A stretch of 64,000 bases of DNA from CBDDCX01 sp965226925. GTDB taxonomy: Bacteria; Gemmatimonadota; Gemmatimonadetes; Longimicrobiales; Gaopeijiaceae. Shown here piece by piece: positions 33,966 through 43,249 of the stretch. The translations under genes and the position numbers were made by a program. The notes under the pieces are model-generated. The model saw nothing but the letters and a program-made list of their open reading frames with translations. It searched no databases and was not told the origin of the DNA. The stretch spans positions 496,001 to 560,000 of the forward strand of contig CBDDEN010000011.1 of the NCBI GenBank assembly GCA_965226925.1. The letters are read 5' to 3'. Each line of letters opens with the position of its first letter. Within the stretch, counting starts at the first letter, position 1.

Positions 33966-35124
33966 CCCTCTGCCGGGCGTGCCACCTGGCCAGGATTTCC
34001 GCCTCCTTCTCCAGCGTCAAGGCCGGATGACCGATCGACTCCCAAGGATCCGTCCAACTCAAGAACCAGTCCAGCGTATCCTTGCTCGTGACGGCCAATG
34101 GACGGTAGGTGAGTCCCGCGCCTAGGGCGCGGGTGCGACTGACGAGACCGATACCCGTACCGCCCTGTATGCTCGTGCCTGGTGCACCGGCGTAGTCATC
34201 CCGGGGCGGCCACCACATCGGGATTTCCCTCCACGGATAGACGTCATGCTCGGCGAGAACGTCCGAGTCCACCCAGGTGAATGACGTCGGAGCGTTGGTG
34301 ACGGCACGGATGCCGTAAAGGAACTCGGCCATCGACAACTCCGACTCGGGCCCAACAGCGTTGTAGGCGCCGTACGTCGCGTTCTCGATCAGTCGAATGA
34401 CCCAATCGGCAAGGTCTCGTACGTCGATGAGCTGAATGGGGTCGCTTGGGTCGCCAGGTGCCAGCACCTCGCCTCCCCGATGGATGCGTTGGACCCAGTA
34501 CGTGAAGTCGTTTCCACGATCGCCGGGCCCTACCACTTCAGTCGGGCGTACCACTGTCGCGCGGGTCGGAAACACCGCGGCGAGCTCTCGCTCACACTGG
34601 GCCTTCAAGGGACCGTAGAAGGCCCCCACGTCCTCGGTATTCGGATCGTCCAGCGTGGCCAGCGGAGCGGTCTCCTCAATACCGATGAAGTTGAACGTCT
34701 CGTACGCGGCGATGCTGGATACGAACAGGTAATGGTTGACGGTGTCCTTCAGAACCTCGGCCGACGCCCGCACCAGCCGCGGTACGTATCCCGACGTGTC
34801 GATCACGGCATCCCAAGTGCGCCCCTCCAACACGCCCAGACCGCCATCCCGGTCTCCCCTGAGCTTCTCCACTTCGGGAAACAGATGGGCATTCGTTCGC
34901 CCACGGTTGAACAGCGTGAGCGTATGCCCCCGATCCAGTGCCGCCTGCACTATGTGGGGGCCGATGAAGCCCGTTCCGCCCAGGAACAGTAATCGGAGCG
35001 GTTGGGGCTCTTGCCTCTCGAACCGATCCAGCGACCGCCGGAGTGCGGTACCGGGCAGGCCCGGGATGAGAGCACCGCACGCCGCCGCTGACAATCCCAT
35101 GAAGTTCCGCCTCGACAAAGCCAT
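33961..35124 (-). CDS. NAD-dependent epimerase/dehydratase family protein with Tat signal
   Basis: A 387-residue extended short-chain dehydrogenase. A Tat motif at the N-terminus (SRRNFMGLSAAACGAL) is unusual for this family and implies export or membrane association. The Rossmann motif is LFLGGTGFIGPHIVQAAL, followed by LTLFNRGRTN and VRPTEVVGPGD. The YxxxK active site of true epimerases is not clearly present (a region near FYGPLKAQCE may correspond). It resembles exported sugar-nucleotide epimerase-like proteins or isoflavone-reductase-like proteins of uncertain substrate. It stands alone. Confidence 0.85.
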   Translation of the reverse strand: MALSRRNFMGLSAAACGALIPGLPGTALRRSLDRFERQEPQPLRLLFLGGTGFIGPHIVQAALDRGHTLTLFNRGRTNAHLFPEVEKLRGDRDGGLGVLEGRTWDAVIDTSGYVPRLVRASAEVLKDTVNHYLFVSSIAAYETFNFIGIEETAPLATLDDPNTEDVGAFYGPLKAQCERELAAVFPTRATVVRPTEVVGPGDRGNDFTYWVQRIHRGGEVLAPGDPSDPIQLIDVRDLADWVIRLIENATYGAYNAVGPESELSMAEFLYGIRAVTNAPTSFTWVDSDVLAEHDVYPWREIPMWWPPRDDYAGAPGTSIQGGTGIGLVSRTRALGAGLTYRPLAVTSKDTLDWFLSWTDPWESIGHPALTLEKEAEILARWHARQRG

Positions 35125-35430
35125 TCGTCCTCCTCAACTGTTGGCGTCGCGCCTCGAGAGCGGCCGAGGCCCGTGCTGATCCCCTGCATTCCATGCATTC
35201 GCCAGGAGTGTCACCCCCTCCCCCCGCTCTGGCATCATACACCGTGTGGTCGGTATGTCGAGCCATAGCGAGGCGCTGCACGCAGCCTCAAGCGCGTTCG
35301 CGCACGAACCCGAAACCGCGCCACGCTCTCCCGGCGCTCCTTGCGGTCACCCCGATTAGGCCGCATCTACTTGGCGGGCGATGTGCGGACGATTGGTGGT
35401 GTGCTCCTTTTTCCTTCTCCACAGCACAAG
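35125..35430. other. Divergent intergenic region upstream of MoxR operon
   Basis: These 306 bp lie between the divergent epimerase and moxR genes and should carry both promoters. No repeats, hairpins, small ORFs or clear -35/-10 boxes stand out by eye. The moxR frame is open as far as 35341, but that extension has no family resemblance. Confidence 0.45.
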
Positions 35431-36414
35431 ATGACCACAGAGACTGAGACCCTAGGATATCGACTTCTCCAAGGAGTCGCCGACTCCGTCCACCTTCGAG
35501 TCGTCGGACAGGACGACACGGTCCGAGGGCTCCTCATCGGTCTCCTCACGGGGGGCCATATTCTCCTGGAAGGGCTTCCCGGCCTGGCCAAGACGCTCTT
35601 GGTTCGCTCGCTCGCGGACGCCCTCCACACGACCTTCGCCCGCGTCCAGTTGACTCCCGATCTGCTCCCGGGCGACATCATCGGCACCACCATCTTCCAA
35701 CAGTCGACAGGCGAGTTCCACATCCACAAGGGTCCGATCTTCGCCAACATGGTGCTCGCCGACGAGATCAACCGCGCGCCGCCAAAGGTCCAGTCGGCGA
35801 TGCTCGAGGCCATGGCAGAGAGGCAAGTCACCATTGACGGGACCACCTATCCACTTCCATCACCGTTTCTCGTGCTCGCCACTCAGAATCCGATCGAGCT
35901 TCAGGGTACCTACCCTCTGGCGGAGGCCCAGCTCGACCGGTTCATGATGAAGCTGCAGATCGGATACCCGACGCGAGCCCAGGAAAAGGAGATTATCCAG
36001 CGGGTCGGGCTCAGGCCGGGCGACTCCCGAGATCCCGAAATCGAGACACCCACGACCGTGGCAGAGATCTTCGCCGCCCGCGCCGAGTTGCAGGGCGTAC
36101 GCGTGGACTCCAGGGTTCAGGACTACATCGTGGATCTTGCGTTCGCGACCCGCGAGCCCGGACCCGGCGGACTGGGCGATCTGGAGCGTCTTCTCGAGTT
36201 CGCCGTATCACCCCGGGCCACGATTTTCCTGACCCGAGCCGCGCGCGCCTACGCGTACCTACAGGGGCGTGACTTCGTGCTGCCGGACGACGTGAAGGCC
36301 ATGGCACCACCCGTTCTGCGGCACAGGATCCGACCAACCTACGAGGCAGATGCACGGGGCGTGGGTGCGGAACAGTTGATCGAGTTGCTGCTCTCCACGG
36401 TGCCGGTTCCGTGA
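35431..36414 (+). CDS. MoxR-family AAA+ ATPase
   Basis: A 327-residue chaperone-like ATPase. Walker A is GLPGLAKT (48-55), Walker B is VLADEINRAPPKVQSAMLEAM, sensor 1 lies in VLATQNPIELQGTYPLAEAQ, and the C-terminal lid has FVLPDDVKAMAPPVLRHR. MoxR ATPases act on VWA proteins encoded next to them, here the two at 38.5 and 39.5 kb, in activation or assembly of metal-enzyme or membrane complexes. It starts the six-gene MoxR-DUF58-Bat operon with 12 bp to the next gene. The ATG at 35431 begins the conserved region; the upstream sequence has only a weak ribosome site. Confidence 0.95.
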   Translation: MTTETETLGYRLLQGVADSVHLRVVGQDDTVRGLLIGLLTGGHILLEGLPGLAKTLLVRSLADALHTTFARVQLTPDLLPGDIIGTTIFQQSTGEFHIHKGPIFANMVLADEINRAPPKVQSAMLEAMAERQVTIDGTTYPLPSPFLVLATQNPIELQGTYPLAEAQLDRFMMKLQIGYPTRAQEKEIIQRVGLRPGDSRDPEIETPTTVAEIFAARAELQGVRVDSRVQDYIVDLAFATREPGPGGLGDLERLLEFAVSPRATIFLTRAARAYAYLQGRDFVLPDDVKAMAPPVLRHRIRPTYEADARGVGAEQLIELLLSTVPVP

Positions 36415-36426
36415 CCGTGGCCACGC

Positions 36427-37398
36427 GTGACCTCACCCGGTGCCACGCGGCCCATGTGGCGTAGGGGGCCGAGACACGACTCACGTCCCGGTCTCGTCGG
36501 GCGCGAGGACAAGCCCTCGGATCTGCTGCACGAGGTCGCCCGACTCGAGCTGCGAACACGTGGACTCGTAGACTCGCTCTTCAGCGGAGATCACGCCTCG
36601 GTATTCCATGGTCATGGCCTGGAATTCTCCCACGTCCGCGAGTATCAGGCCGGCGATGACGTTCGGTCGATCGACTGGAAGGTGACGGCGCGGCGGGGTG
36701 CCCCCTTCGTCCGACAGTTCGTCGAGGAACGGAATCTCCTGGTCCTGCCCATCGTCGACATTTCGGGCTCCGGCCGGTACGGCTCGGGCGAGCGGAGCGC
36801 CGGAGAGGTCGCAGTGGAGATCGTCGCCACTCTGGCCTTGGCCGCGATCCGCCAGAGCGACCGGGTCGGCCTCCTCCTGGTCACCGACCGGGTGGAGCAT
36901 GTGCTACCGCCGGGGTCCGGCCGGACCCACGCCGTCCGTCTTCTTGCAGACCTGCTCTCCCACAGCCCGCAGCGGACCGGCACCGATCTCATTCCCGGCC
37001 TGGATTGGGTGGCCCGGTCCCTACACCATCGGGCCACGGTCTTCGTGATTAGCGACTTCATTCTCCATCGTCGTGATCAGTCCTTTCGGGACGCCCTCCA
37101 CAGAGTGGCCAGAGCCCACGACTTGATCTGCGTTCGGCTTGCCACTACCGCCTCGGAAGCGCTGCCCGACGTCGGATGGGTGGAGATGACCGATCCGGAA
37201 AGCCGACAGCGGGTCGTGATCAATACCGCAAGTCGCCGGGTGCGGGAGCACTACCGGAGAAGTGAGGCTCAGAGCAAGGCCGAGATGGCTGCCCTCTTGA
37301 CTGAGGCCGGAGCGGATCTCATCGACGTGGACACAGCCGCAGACCATCTGTCGGCGCTTGCGCACTTCTTCCGTCGTCGACACCGGACCCGCCGATGA
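36427..37398 (+). CDS. DUF58 domain protein
   Basis: A 323-residue protein of the DUF58 family, almost always beside moxR. Features are the N-terminal FHGHGLEFSHVREYQAGDDV, RSIDWKVTARRGAPFVRQF (family signature DW..SAR), and a VWA-like fold with PIVDISGSGRYGSG. The start is GTG 36427, or ATG 36454, which would remove nine residues ahead of the conserved part. The stop overlaps the next gene (ATGA). Presumed role: partner of the MoxR ATPase with the VWA proteins; mechanism unknown. Confidence 0.92.
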   Translation: MTSPGATRPMWRRGPRHDSRPGLVGREDKPSDLLHEVARLELRTRGLVDSLFSGDHASVFHGHGLEFSHVREYQAGDDVRSIDWKVTARRGAPFVRQFVEERNLLVLPIVDISGSGRYGSGERSAGEVAVEIVATLALAAIRQSDRVGLLLVTDRVEHVLPPGSGRTHAVRLLADLLSHSPQRTGTDLIPGLDWVARSLHHRATVFVISDFILHRRDQSFRDALHRVARAHDLICVRLATTASEALPDVGWVEMTDPESRQRVVINTASRRVREHYRRSEAQSKAEMAALLTEAGADLIDVDTAADHLSALAHFFRRRHRTRR

Positions 37399-38495
37399 CG
37401 GGCCTCACCCCTTTTCCACCTGCTGCGGTCGGTCCTGTCCCGAACCCGCACGCTCCCTTCCGGGCGAAGGTGGTCCGCGAGACGGTGAGGACGGTCGCTC
37501 GGCTGACGGTCCTGTTGGGGCTCTCCTCGGGGTCTTGTTACGTCGACGAGGGTGTGGCGCAGACATCGGGCCCACCGTCGGTGGTTCGATTGGTCGAAGT
37601 TCATACGGAGCCCGCGGTGCCACCATTCGGAGAGGCCTTCAACCTTCACTTCACGCTGCGCCTCGAGCCGGGTTGGATGGCATTTCTCCCTGACACTTTG
37701 GTGATGGCGGACGCGGTTCAGAGTCTCGGGCCCGGGAGCTGGCACGAGGTGCAGGCGCCGGGGGATTCCGTGGAGATCCGTGCGACCTATCCGGTGATCG
37801 GCTTTCGAGAGGGCCGCGTGGGTCTGCCTTGGCTCGAGGTCTGGGTCCGCCCCGCCGACCTTGAGCCCGGGGATCGGCATGTCGTGCAACGCATGACCCC
37901 CCTCGCGGTCGCCGCACCGGGCGTCACGAAGAGCGTGATCCGTCTGGGCGCGAAGGATATCGGGTCGCTCACGGCCATGAACGACGAGATCGCCGAACTC
38001 GTGCCCAGACCCCCGGCCGACGTGCTCGGCGGCACGTGGAGCCTCTGGCTGCTTCTGGCTCTGGGCGTCACTATCGTGACGATCGGAGGTGCCGGAGCGG
38101 TATTCCTACCCCGCTGGTGGGCCAGCCGGGGTGCGGCGTGGTGGGCCCGCCGGCACGGGCGCTCCCCCCGGCAGGAAGCCATGCGCGAGCTCGTGAGGAT
38201 CCGATCGTCCCAGTGGCACCGAAACGACCGCATGGACGAGTTTTATGCGTGCCTCACCGATACGCTCCGCCACTTCGTCCACAGAATGGAGCCTACGTGG
38301 GGGCCGGCCCTCACGAGCAGCGAGATACTGGCGAGGATGGAACAACGATGGGGAGTCGGAGGACTCGAGTCCATCGCCGCGGTCGTGACCATGGCCGAGT
38401 GGGTGAAGTTCGGGGGACATCGCCCAGAGCCCGACGGCGCGGAAGCGGACTGGACGAAGGTGCACGACTGGATCCGTGTAGCACCGGAGGCCTGA
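37395..38495 (+). CDS. BatD-like membrane protein of the Bat operon
   Basis: A 366-residue protein with an N-terminal signal or anchor (about residues 30-55), an extracytoplasmic beta-sandwich domain (about 60-200; EVHTEPAVPPFGEAFNLHFT, PWLEVWVRPADL), one strong membrane helix (about 215-240, WLLLALGVTIVTIGGAGAV), and a C-terminal cytoplasmic helical domain (QEAMRELVRIRSS, DEFYACLTDTLRHFV). The layout and gene position match BatD or DUF4381-type proteins; sequence identity is too weak to be sure. It overlaps its neighbours at both ends, so it is translated with them. Confidence 0.72.
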   Translation: MTGLTPFPPAAVGPVPNPHAPFRAKVVRETVRTVARLTVLLGLSSGSCYVDEGVAQTSGPPSVVRLVEVHTEPAVPPFGEAFNLHFTLRLEPGWMAFLPDTLVMADAVQSLGPGSWHEVQAPGDSVEIRATYPVIGFREGRVGLPWLEVWVRPADLEPGDRHVVQRMTPLAVAAPGVTKSVIRLGAKDIGSLTAMNDEIAELVPRPPADVLGGTWSLWLLLALGVTIVTIGGAGAVFLPRWWASRGAAWWARRHGRSPRQEAMRELVRIRSSQWHRNDRMDEFYACLTDTLRHFVHRMEPTWGPALTSSEILARMEQRWGVGGLESIAAVVTMAEWVKFGGHRPEPDGAEADWTKVHDWIRVAPEA

Positions 38496-39454
38496 TGCGT
38501 TTGGAATTCGTCCGGCCCGAAGCGCTTGTTGCCCTGTTCCTTCTCCCGATTTGGTGGTGGTTGGTTTGGCCTTGGGCGGGGCGCGGCACGTTCTTCTCGC
38601 ACGGCGAATCGGTCAAGCGTTTCGTTCGACGACCACGGGGACGGGCGGCGGTCCTTCTGGTGCTCCCTCGGCTTCTCCGGTCGGCGGCCCTCGCCTGTCT
38701 CGTGGTCGCCCTCGCTGAACCCGTACGGATCGAGATCCTTGAGGAAGCATCCCTTCAGGGAAAGGCGATCGGGCTCGCTGTCGATATCTCCCGCTCGATG
38801 CTCTCGCTGGACATGGAAGGAGGAAGGAGCCGGATGGACGTGGCGCGCGAGGGGGCCGTCAACTTCGCGAAGGGGCGCCCTCTCGACGAGATGACCTTGA
38901 TCGGCTTCGCCGGACTCCCCGTCACGCGTATTCCTCCCACCAGGGATGCCGGCCTGATCGTCGCCGGCGTGGGGTCCCTGGAAGCCGATCTGGTCCGAGA
39001 CGGCACGGACATCTCCGCCGCGGTACTCGCCACGGTCGCCCGTCTCCAGGAATCCGAGCCAGAAAGCCGAGTGGTCATTCTGCTGACGGACGGGGCCCAC
39101 AACGGCGATGACGTACCACCCCTGGTCGCGGCTCGGGCTGCGGCCGCGCTCGGCGTCAAAGTGCACGCCATCAGCATCCTCCCCCCCAGCTTGGGCGAGA
39201 CTTGGATCGCCGAGGACATGGAGACGGTGCTCACGGCCATCGCGGCCTTTACCGGCGGGCGCTATTTCAATGCCTCCACGGCTGCGGGACTCGACTCCAT
39301 CTATCGGGAGATCAACCTGATCGAGGCCCCTGTTCCGGTCAGAACCCAACGTGAGGTCCGTCACCCGGAGCGCACCCGGCTGCTTCTCCTCGGCCTCCTC
39401 CTTCTCGGGCTGGACCTGGCCCTCCGTGGATCTCGCTGGGGGCTGGTTCCGTGA
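38495..39454 (+). CDS. VWA domain membrane protein (BatA-like)
   Basis: A 319-residue protein. Two N-terminal membrane helices (about 8-28 and 57-76) are followed by a von Willebrand factor A domain with the MIDAS motif DISRS (97-101), TLIGFAG and LTDGAHNGDD, and a final helix near 296-315 (RLLLLGLLLLGLDLAL). This is the BatA/aerotolerance layout: a VWA domain held outside the membrane by N- and C-terminal helices. The start ATG shares one base with the stop of the upstream gene (TGATG), and its stop overlaps the next GTG. Confidence 0.92.
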   Translation: MRLEFVRPEALVALFLLPIWWWLVWPWAGRGTFFSHGESVKRFVRRPRGRAAVLLVLPRLLRSAALACLVVALAEPVRIEILEEASLQGKAIGLAVDISRSMLSLDMEGGRSRMDVAREGAVNFAKGRPLDEMTLIGFAGLPVTRIPPTRDAGLIVAGVGSLEADLVRDGTDISAAVLATVARLQESEPESRVVILLTDGAHNGDDVPPLVAARAAAALGVKVHAISILPPSLGETWIAEDMETVLTAIAAFTGGRYFNASTAAGLDSIYREINLIEAPVPVRTQREVRHPERTRLLLLGLLLLGLDLALRGSRWGLVP

Positions 39455-40482
39455 CCTTCGCGAGCCCCCTCCTGCTGCGGGTCGGGGTCGCCCTCGCGCT
39501 ACTGGGCGCCTTGGCGATTTGGCGACACGCCCGACGTCGTCGGCGCCTCGCCGAATACCTGGGTGGCCGCAGGGCGGCGCACAGACTCTCGGGTAGGGAT
39601 CTCTACCGACTACCTCTGGAGAGGATCGTACTCCTCGGGGTTGCCGCGCTCGCCCTGGCCGCGTCCGCCGCGGAGCCGCGTTGGCAAGCGCCCGACATTG
39701 AGCCGCATCCAGTCCATCACGTGGTCCTGGCCCTCGATATCTCCGCCTCGATGCAGGTGAAGGATGTCTCACCGAGCCGCCTCGCACAGGCCGTGACGGT
39801 TGCGGCGGACCTCGTCGGGACCCTCGAGGGAAACCGAGTGGGGCTGATGCTCTTCGCCGGAAGTACCTATTTGCTGGCCCCCCTGACCTATGACCACGAA
39901 GCCCTCACCTTCCTTCTGGGGGGCATGACGCCCACAATGGTCAGCGAGTTCGACCCTGGCACGCTAGTCTCCGTGGCGATCCGCGAGGCGGTGGCTCTCC
40001 TCCCCGCCGACGGCGAGGTGGACGGCGAACGGACGATCATCCTCATTGGCGACGGAGATTCGAGCGAGGATGTCGCGGACGCGGTCGCCGCTGCAGGCGA
40101 GGCGGTGGCGCAGGGGATCGAAATTTACACGGTGGGCATCGGGACCGTTCAAGGGGGAGGTATGGTCATGCCTCATTGGTATCGAGCCGGGCCGATCGTC
40201 GACGTAACCGGAACCCCGGCCATATCACGCGTCGGGGAGTCTCGCCTGCGACAGTTGGCCGAGGCGGGCGAGGGCGCTTACGTCCACGCCGGCGACGATG
40301 CGCAACTACTCGGCCTCTATCGGAGCCTCGAGCCGCCGCCGCGTGAGCCTCCTCCGATCTGGACCGCTATCGACCTGAGCCTGTGGCTATCGGTGAGCGC
40401 CCTCCTCCTACTTCTTACGGAGAGTCTCCTGGACGTGCGCCTGCCTCGGCGGACCGTGGCTCCCGTACGGAGGATCGCGTGA
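39451..40482 (+). CDS. VWA domain membrane protein (BatB-like)
   Basis: A 343-residue companion of the previous protein, with N-terminal helices at about 7-23 and 57-75, a VWA domain with MIDAS motif DISAS (96-100), TLIGDGDSS-like loop (ILIGDGDSSEDV), and a C-terminal helix (LWLSVSALLLLLTESLL). The start is GTG, overlapping the upstream stop (GTGA). Paired VWA membrane proteins in MoxR operons probably form a heteromeric complex acted on by the ATPase. Confidence 0.92.
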   Translation: MTFASPLLLRVGVALALLGALAIWRHARRRRRLAEYLGGRRAAHRLSGRDLYRLPLERIVLLGVAALALAASAAEPRWQAPDIEPHPVHHVVLALDISASMQVKDVSPSRLAQAVTVAADLVGTLEGNRVGLMLFAGSTYLLAPLTYDHEALTFLLGGMTPTMVSEFDPGTLVSVAIREAVALLPADGEVDGERTIILIGDGDSSEDVADAVAAAGEAVAQGIEIYTVGIGTVQGGGMVMPHWYRAGPIVDVTGTPAISRVGESRLRQLAEAGEGAYVHAGDDAQLLGLYRSLEPPPREPPPIWTAIDLSLWLSVSALLLLLTESLLDVRLPRRTVAPVRRIA

Positions 40483-41273
40483 GGGCCGGCGGGGGCTCGT
40501 GGCATATCGTGCGGATGGTCGGGGCGTTCGTTCTCGCGATCCTGGTCGTCTCGACACTTCTCTGGTTGGACCGCGAGAGCCTTGAGCGCGGGAATCGACT
40601 CTATCGGCGCGGTGACGTCGGGGCTGCCGTCCAGGTGTACCAAGCGCACGCCGAGGGCCAGAACCGAACCGCGAAGGCCTCGTACAATCTGGGTACGGCG
40701 TTACTCGCGCTCGACGAAGAAGGGGCGGAGCTCCACCTGGGCCTGGCCGTTCAAGGAGTAGATTCCGTCGCCCAGCAGCGGGCCTTCTACAACCTAGGGT
40801 ACCTACGTCTCTACGACGTGGCCGCCCAGGTTGAGGCGGATTCCATCGTCGCTCTACTGGGAGCCGCGGTCGAACTGAACCGGGCCGCTCTGCGACTCGA
40901 CCCGTCCGACGACAGCGCCCGCTGGAACCTCGCTTACGCGCAGAGGCAGCTCGATGCGCTCGTGGAACCGGTGGCGGATCCCATCGCCGAGCCGCCACAG
41001 GCCCGCGGGGGTGCCCAAGAGGAAAGCATGGAGATGTTGCCCGTAGAGCCTCCACTGTCGGACGAGGCCCTGGCTCGGCTGGCGGCGCTGGTAGGGGCCC
41101 GCGAGGCCCGCGTCGGCCAGGGGGACCCGGGTCCCCTTACGGAAGAAGACGCCCGACTCCTCCTGCAGGGTACCGAAGATGATCCCGAAAGGCTGCTTCG
41201 AGGGATGTTCTGGACCCAACGCCCGGTCCGCACGGGGTGGTATTCCAAACCGCTTCCCGGGGGCAGGTGGTGA
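40479..41273 (+). CDS. TPR-containing membrane protein of the Bat operon (BatC-like)
   Basis: A 264-residue protein from GTG 40479, which overlaps the upstream stop. A membrane helix near the N-terminus (VRMVGAFVLAILVVSTLLWL) is followed by TPR-type helices (RGNRLYRRGDVGAAVQVYQA, ASYNLGTALLALDEEGAELH, AALRLDPSDDSARWNLAYAQ) that face the periplasm. The last third is acidic and less ordered. TPR proteins of this kind close many Bat operons and are thought to scaffold the VWA proteins. It is the last gene of the operon; the following 154 bp hold nothing recognisable. Confidence 0.85.
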   Translation: MRAGGGSWHIVRMVGAFVLAILVVSTLLWLDRESLERGNRLYRRGDVGAAVQVYQAHAEGQNRTAKASYNLGTALLALDEEGAELHLGLAVQGVDSVAQQRAFYNLGYLRLYDVAAQVEADSIVALLGAAVELNRAALRLDPSDDSARWNLAYAQRQLDALVEPVADPIAEPPQARGGAQEESMEMLPVEPPLSDEALARLAALVGAREARVGQGDPGPLTEEDARLLLQGTEDDPERLLRGMFWTQRPVRTGWYSKPLPGGRW

Positions 41274-41427
41274 AAACTCGCTACTTCACGATCATCGCTG
41301 CCCCCATCGGGCTTCCACGGCGCACAGCTTGACAGTCTAGTGATGTGGCACGGATGATGAAGCCAGGTGGCACGAAACCGTACGGGTCAGCGTCACCACA
41401 ACGGCTCTGTTAGAAGGAGGAAGGACG

Positions 41428-42039
41428 ATGGCTCGGGTTCTTCACGTTCCACTCACGGTGATCCTGACCCTCGTTGGCTCTGGCGGCTGCGGAGGTGGTT
41501 CCGATACGGGCCGGGATGGCGAGGCAGCCGCGGAGACGGGCAGCCAGGCCGTCTTCTGGCAGAGCCTCGTGGACCTTTGCGGGGAAGCATACGCCGGCCG
41601 CGCTACCGTGGCCCCCGAAGGCGACACCGTGGTTGCAGGCAAGGACCTCGTCATGCACATCCGGGAGTGCGGCGCGCGCGCGATTCGGATCCCCTTCCTC
41701 GTGGGCGAGAATCGGTCGCGAACTTGGGTCCTCACACGCACCGACTCGTCCATCGCCCTGGCCCACGACCATCGCCACGAAGATGGTACCTCGGAGAGCA
41801 ACACGGGTTACGGCGGTGAGACGGTCGTCCCCGGCACAGCCCAGAGACAGGCGTTCCCGGCCGATCGGCCGGCGGGCGAGTTGGAGCATCCCGACGGCAC
41901 CAACGTCTGGACCATGGAGTTGGATCCCGGGGGGACATTCGTGTACAGCCTCCACCGAATGGGGTCGGACCGCCGTTATCGTGTCGAGTTCGACCTCTCC
42001 GAAACGGTGCCCACGCCTCCACCACCATGGGGATCGTGA
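41428..42039 (+). CDS. Predicted lipoprotein of unknown function
   Basis: A 203-residue secreted protein. A strong ribosome site (GAAGGAGGAAGG) precedes ATG 41428, and a lipoprotein-type signal ends LVGSGGC. The mature protein is compact, with ETGSQAVFWQSLVDLCGEAY and a His/Asp-rich stretch (LAHDHRHEDGT) followed by SNTGYGGETVVPGT and FVYSLHRMGSDRRYRVEFDL. Similar short proteins are common in Gemmatimonadota-like genomes but I know no function. The frame, codon use and ribosome site argue that it is real. Confidence 0.75.
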   Translation: MARVLHVPLTVILTLVGSGGCGGGSDTGRDGEAAAETGSQAVFWQSLVDLCGEAYAGRATVAPEGDTVVAGKDLVMHIRECGARAIRIPFLVGENRSRTWVLTRTDSSIALAHDHRHEDGTSESNTGYGGETVVPGTAQRQAFPADRPAGELEHPDGTNVWTMELDPGGTFVYSLHRMGSDRRYRVEFDLSETVPTPPPPWGS

Positions 42040-42100
42040 GGCGTTGCAGGTCAAACGTCTCGGACGAATCGTCTCGGCATGGCGGGGCCCCGCGCGTTGA

Positions 42101-42208
42101 GGCTTCGGAGTTCCACCAGGTGACGATGGGGTGGCCGACGTACGCTGGCTCGGAATCGAGCTCTCGCCGTCCGGTCGTCTGATCATCACGCCGCAGGGTG
42201 CATCATGA
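42101..42208 (+). pseudogene. Possible remnant of a hydantoinase-A C-terminus
   Basis: The short open frame ending at 42208 (TCATGA, overlapping the hyuB start) reads RLIITPQGAS at its end. The intact hyuA at the right edge of the window ends NLIITQESAS in the same position relative to its hyuB. This suggests that a hyuA gene once stood here and only its last codons remain. The resemblance is short, so this is tentative. Confidence 0.3.
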
Positions 42209-43249
42209 CGACTCCAGACCAGACGCGTGTCGACCCGATCACCTCTCAGGTCATACGCAGCGGGCTGGTTGCGGCCGCGGAGGAGATGCGCATCGCCCTG
42301 GTGAAGACGGCCTTCAACCCGCTCATCTACGAGGTCCAAGACTTCGCGGTGGCCCTTCTGAGCGACAAGGGTGAGATGCTGGCGCAGGGGTCGTCTCTGC
42401 CGCTCTTCCTGCCTTGCCTCTCTCTGACCATCCAGAACGGCGTCAAGAAGTTCGGCGCCGACGGATTCGAGCCGGGCGATGTGCTCATTGCCAACGATCC
42501 GTACAGCACGGGCACGCACATCTCCGACACGTCCATCTACACGCCCATCTTCTTCGACGGAGAGCTTCAGGCGTTCTCGGCGAATACCGCCCACTGGGCG
42601 GACGTCGGCGGAAAGACGCCGGGTGGGTGGTGTCCCGATTCCAACGACGTGTTCCAGGAGGGGATGATCTTTCCTCATCTGAAGCTCTACGACGCGGGGC
42701 AGCTGAACGAGACCATGATGGAGTACATCATGGCGAACACGCGCTTTCCCGACCTGGTGAGGGGCGATCTGGGTGCCCAGATCGCGGCGTGCAAGACCGG
42801 AGTCAACCGCTACGTGGCGCTCTGCGAGAAGTACCGGGCGAAGACCGTTCGAGAGGGCATGGAGTTGGTCTTCGACCAATCGGAAGCGCTCATGCGAAAG
42901 CTGATTCGGGACATGCCCGACGGGGAGTGGAGCGCGGAGACGTGCATGGACCACGACGGCATCGTCACGGACAAGACCCGGAAGCTGAAGGTGACGGTTC
43001 GCATCGAGGGAGACGGGGCCACGATCGACTTCGCGGGCACGGACGAGACGGCCGTCGGGCCCATCAACATCCCACTCACGGGCGCTCGGGCCGCCGCGGA
43101 GATCGCGTTCAAGTCGGCCACGGTTCCCCACGAACCGGCCAACGAGGGGCACAGCCGCCCCCTGAAGGTGATCTCTCCGGAGCACACGATCACGAACCCC
43201 TCACACCCCGCCCCGTGTGACTCGTACGGCTACGCCGCGTTGATGATCA
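42192..43249 (+). repeat. Inverted long repeat, copy 1 (first half of hyuB)
   Basis: From the ATG at 42205 to 43249 this sequence equals the reverse complement of 62891-63935 with only a couple of mismatches seen (for instance near 42222 and 42392). At 43250 identity ends abruptly, although both genes continue as clear paralogs. The 13 bases before the ATG are also similar. The two copies lie about 20 kb apart in opposite orientation. Confidence 0.9.

Noticed and set aside
41410..43185. 591-codon minus-strand open frame across the lipoprotein and hyuB genes
   Set aside because: It is antisense to two genes with ribosome sites and conserved sequence, and it shows no family features.
42414..43220. 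Long open frame in +1 relative to hyuB, conserved in both copies
   Set aside because: It is repeated exactly at 62920-63726 only because the underlying DNA is copied. Its product is low-complexity Arg/Gly/His-rich sequence typical of a GC-rich shadow frame.
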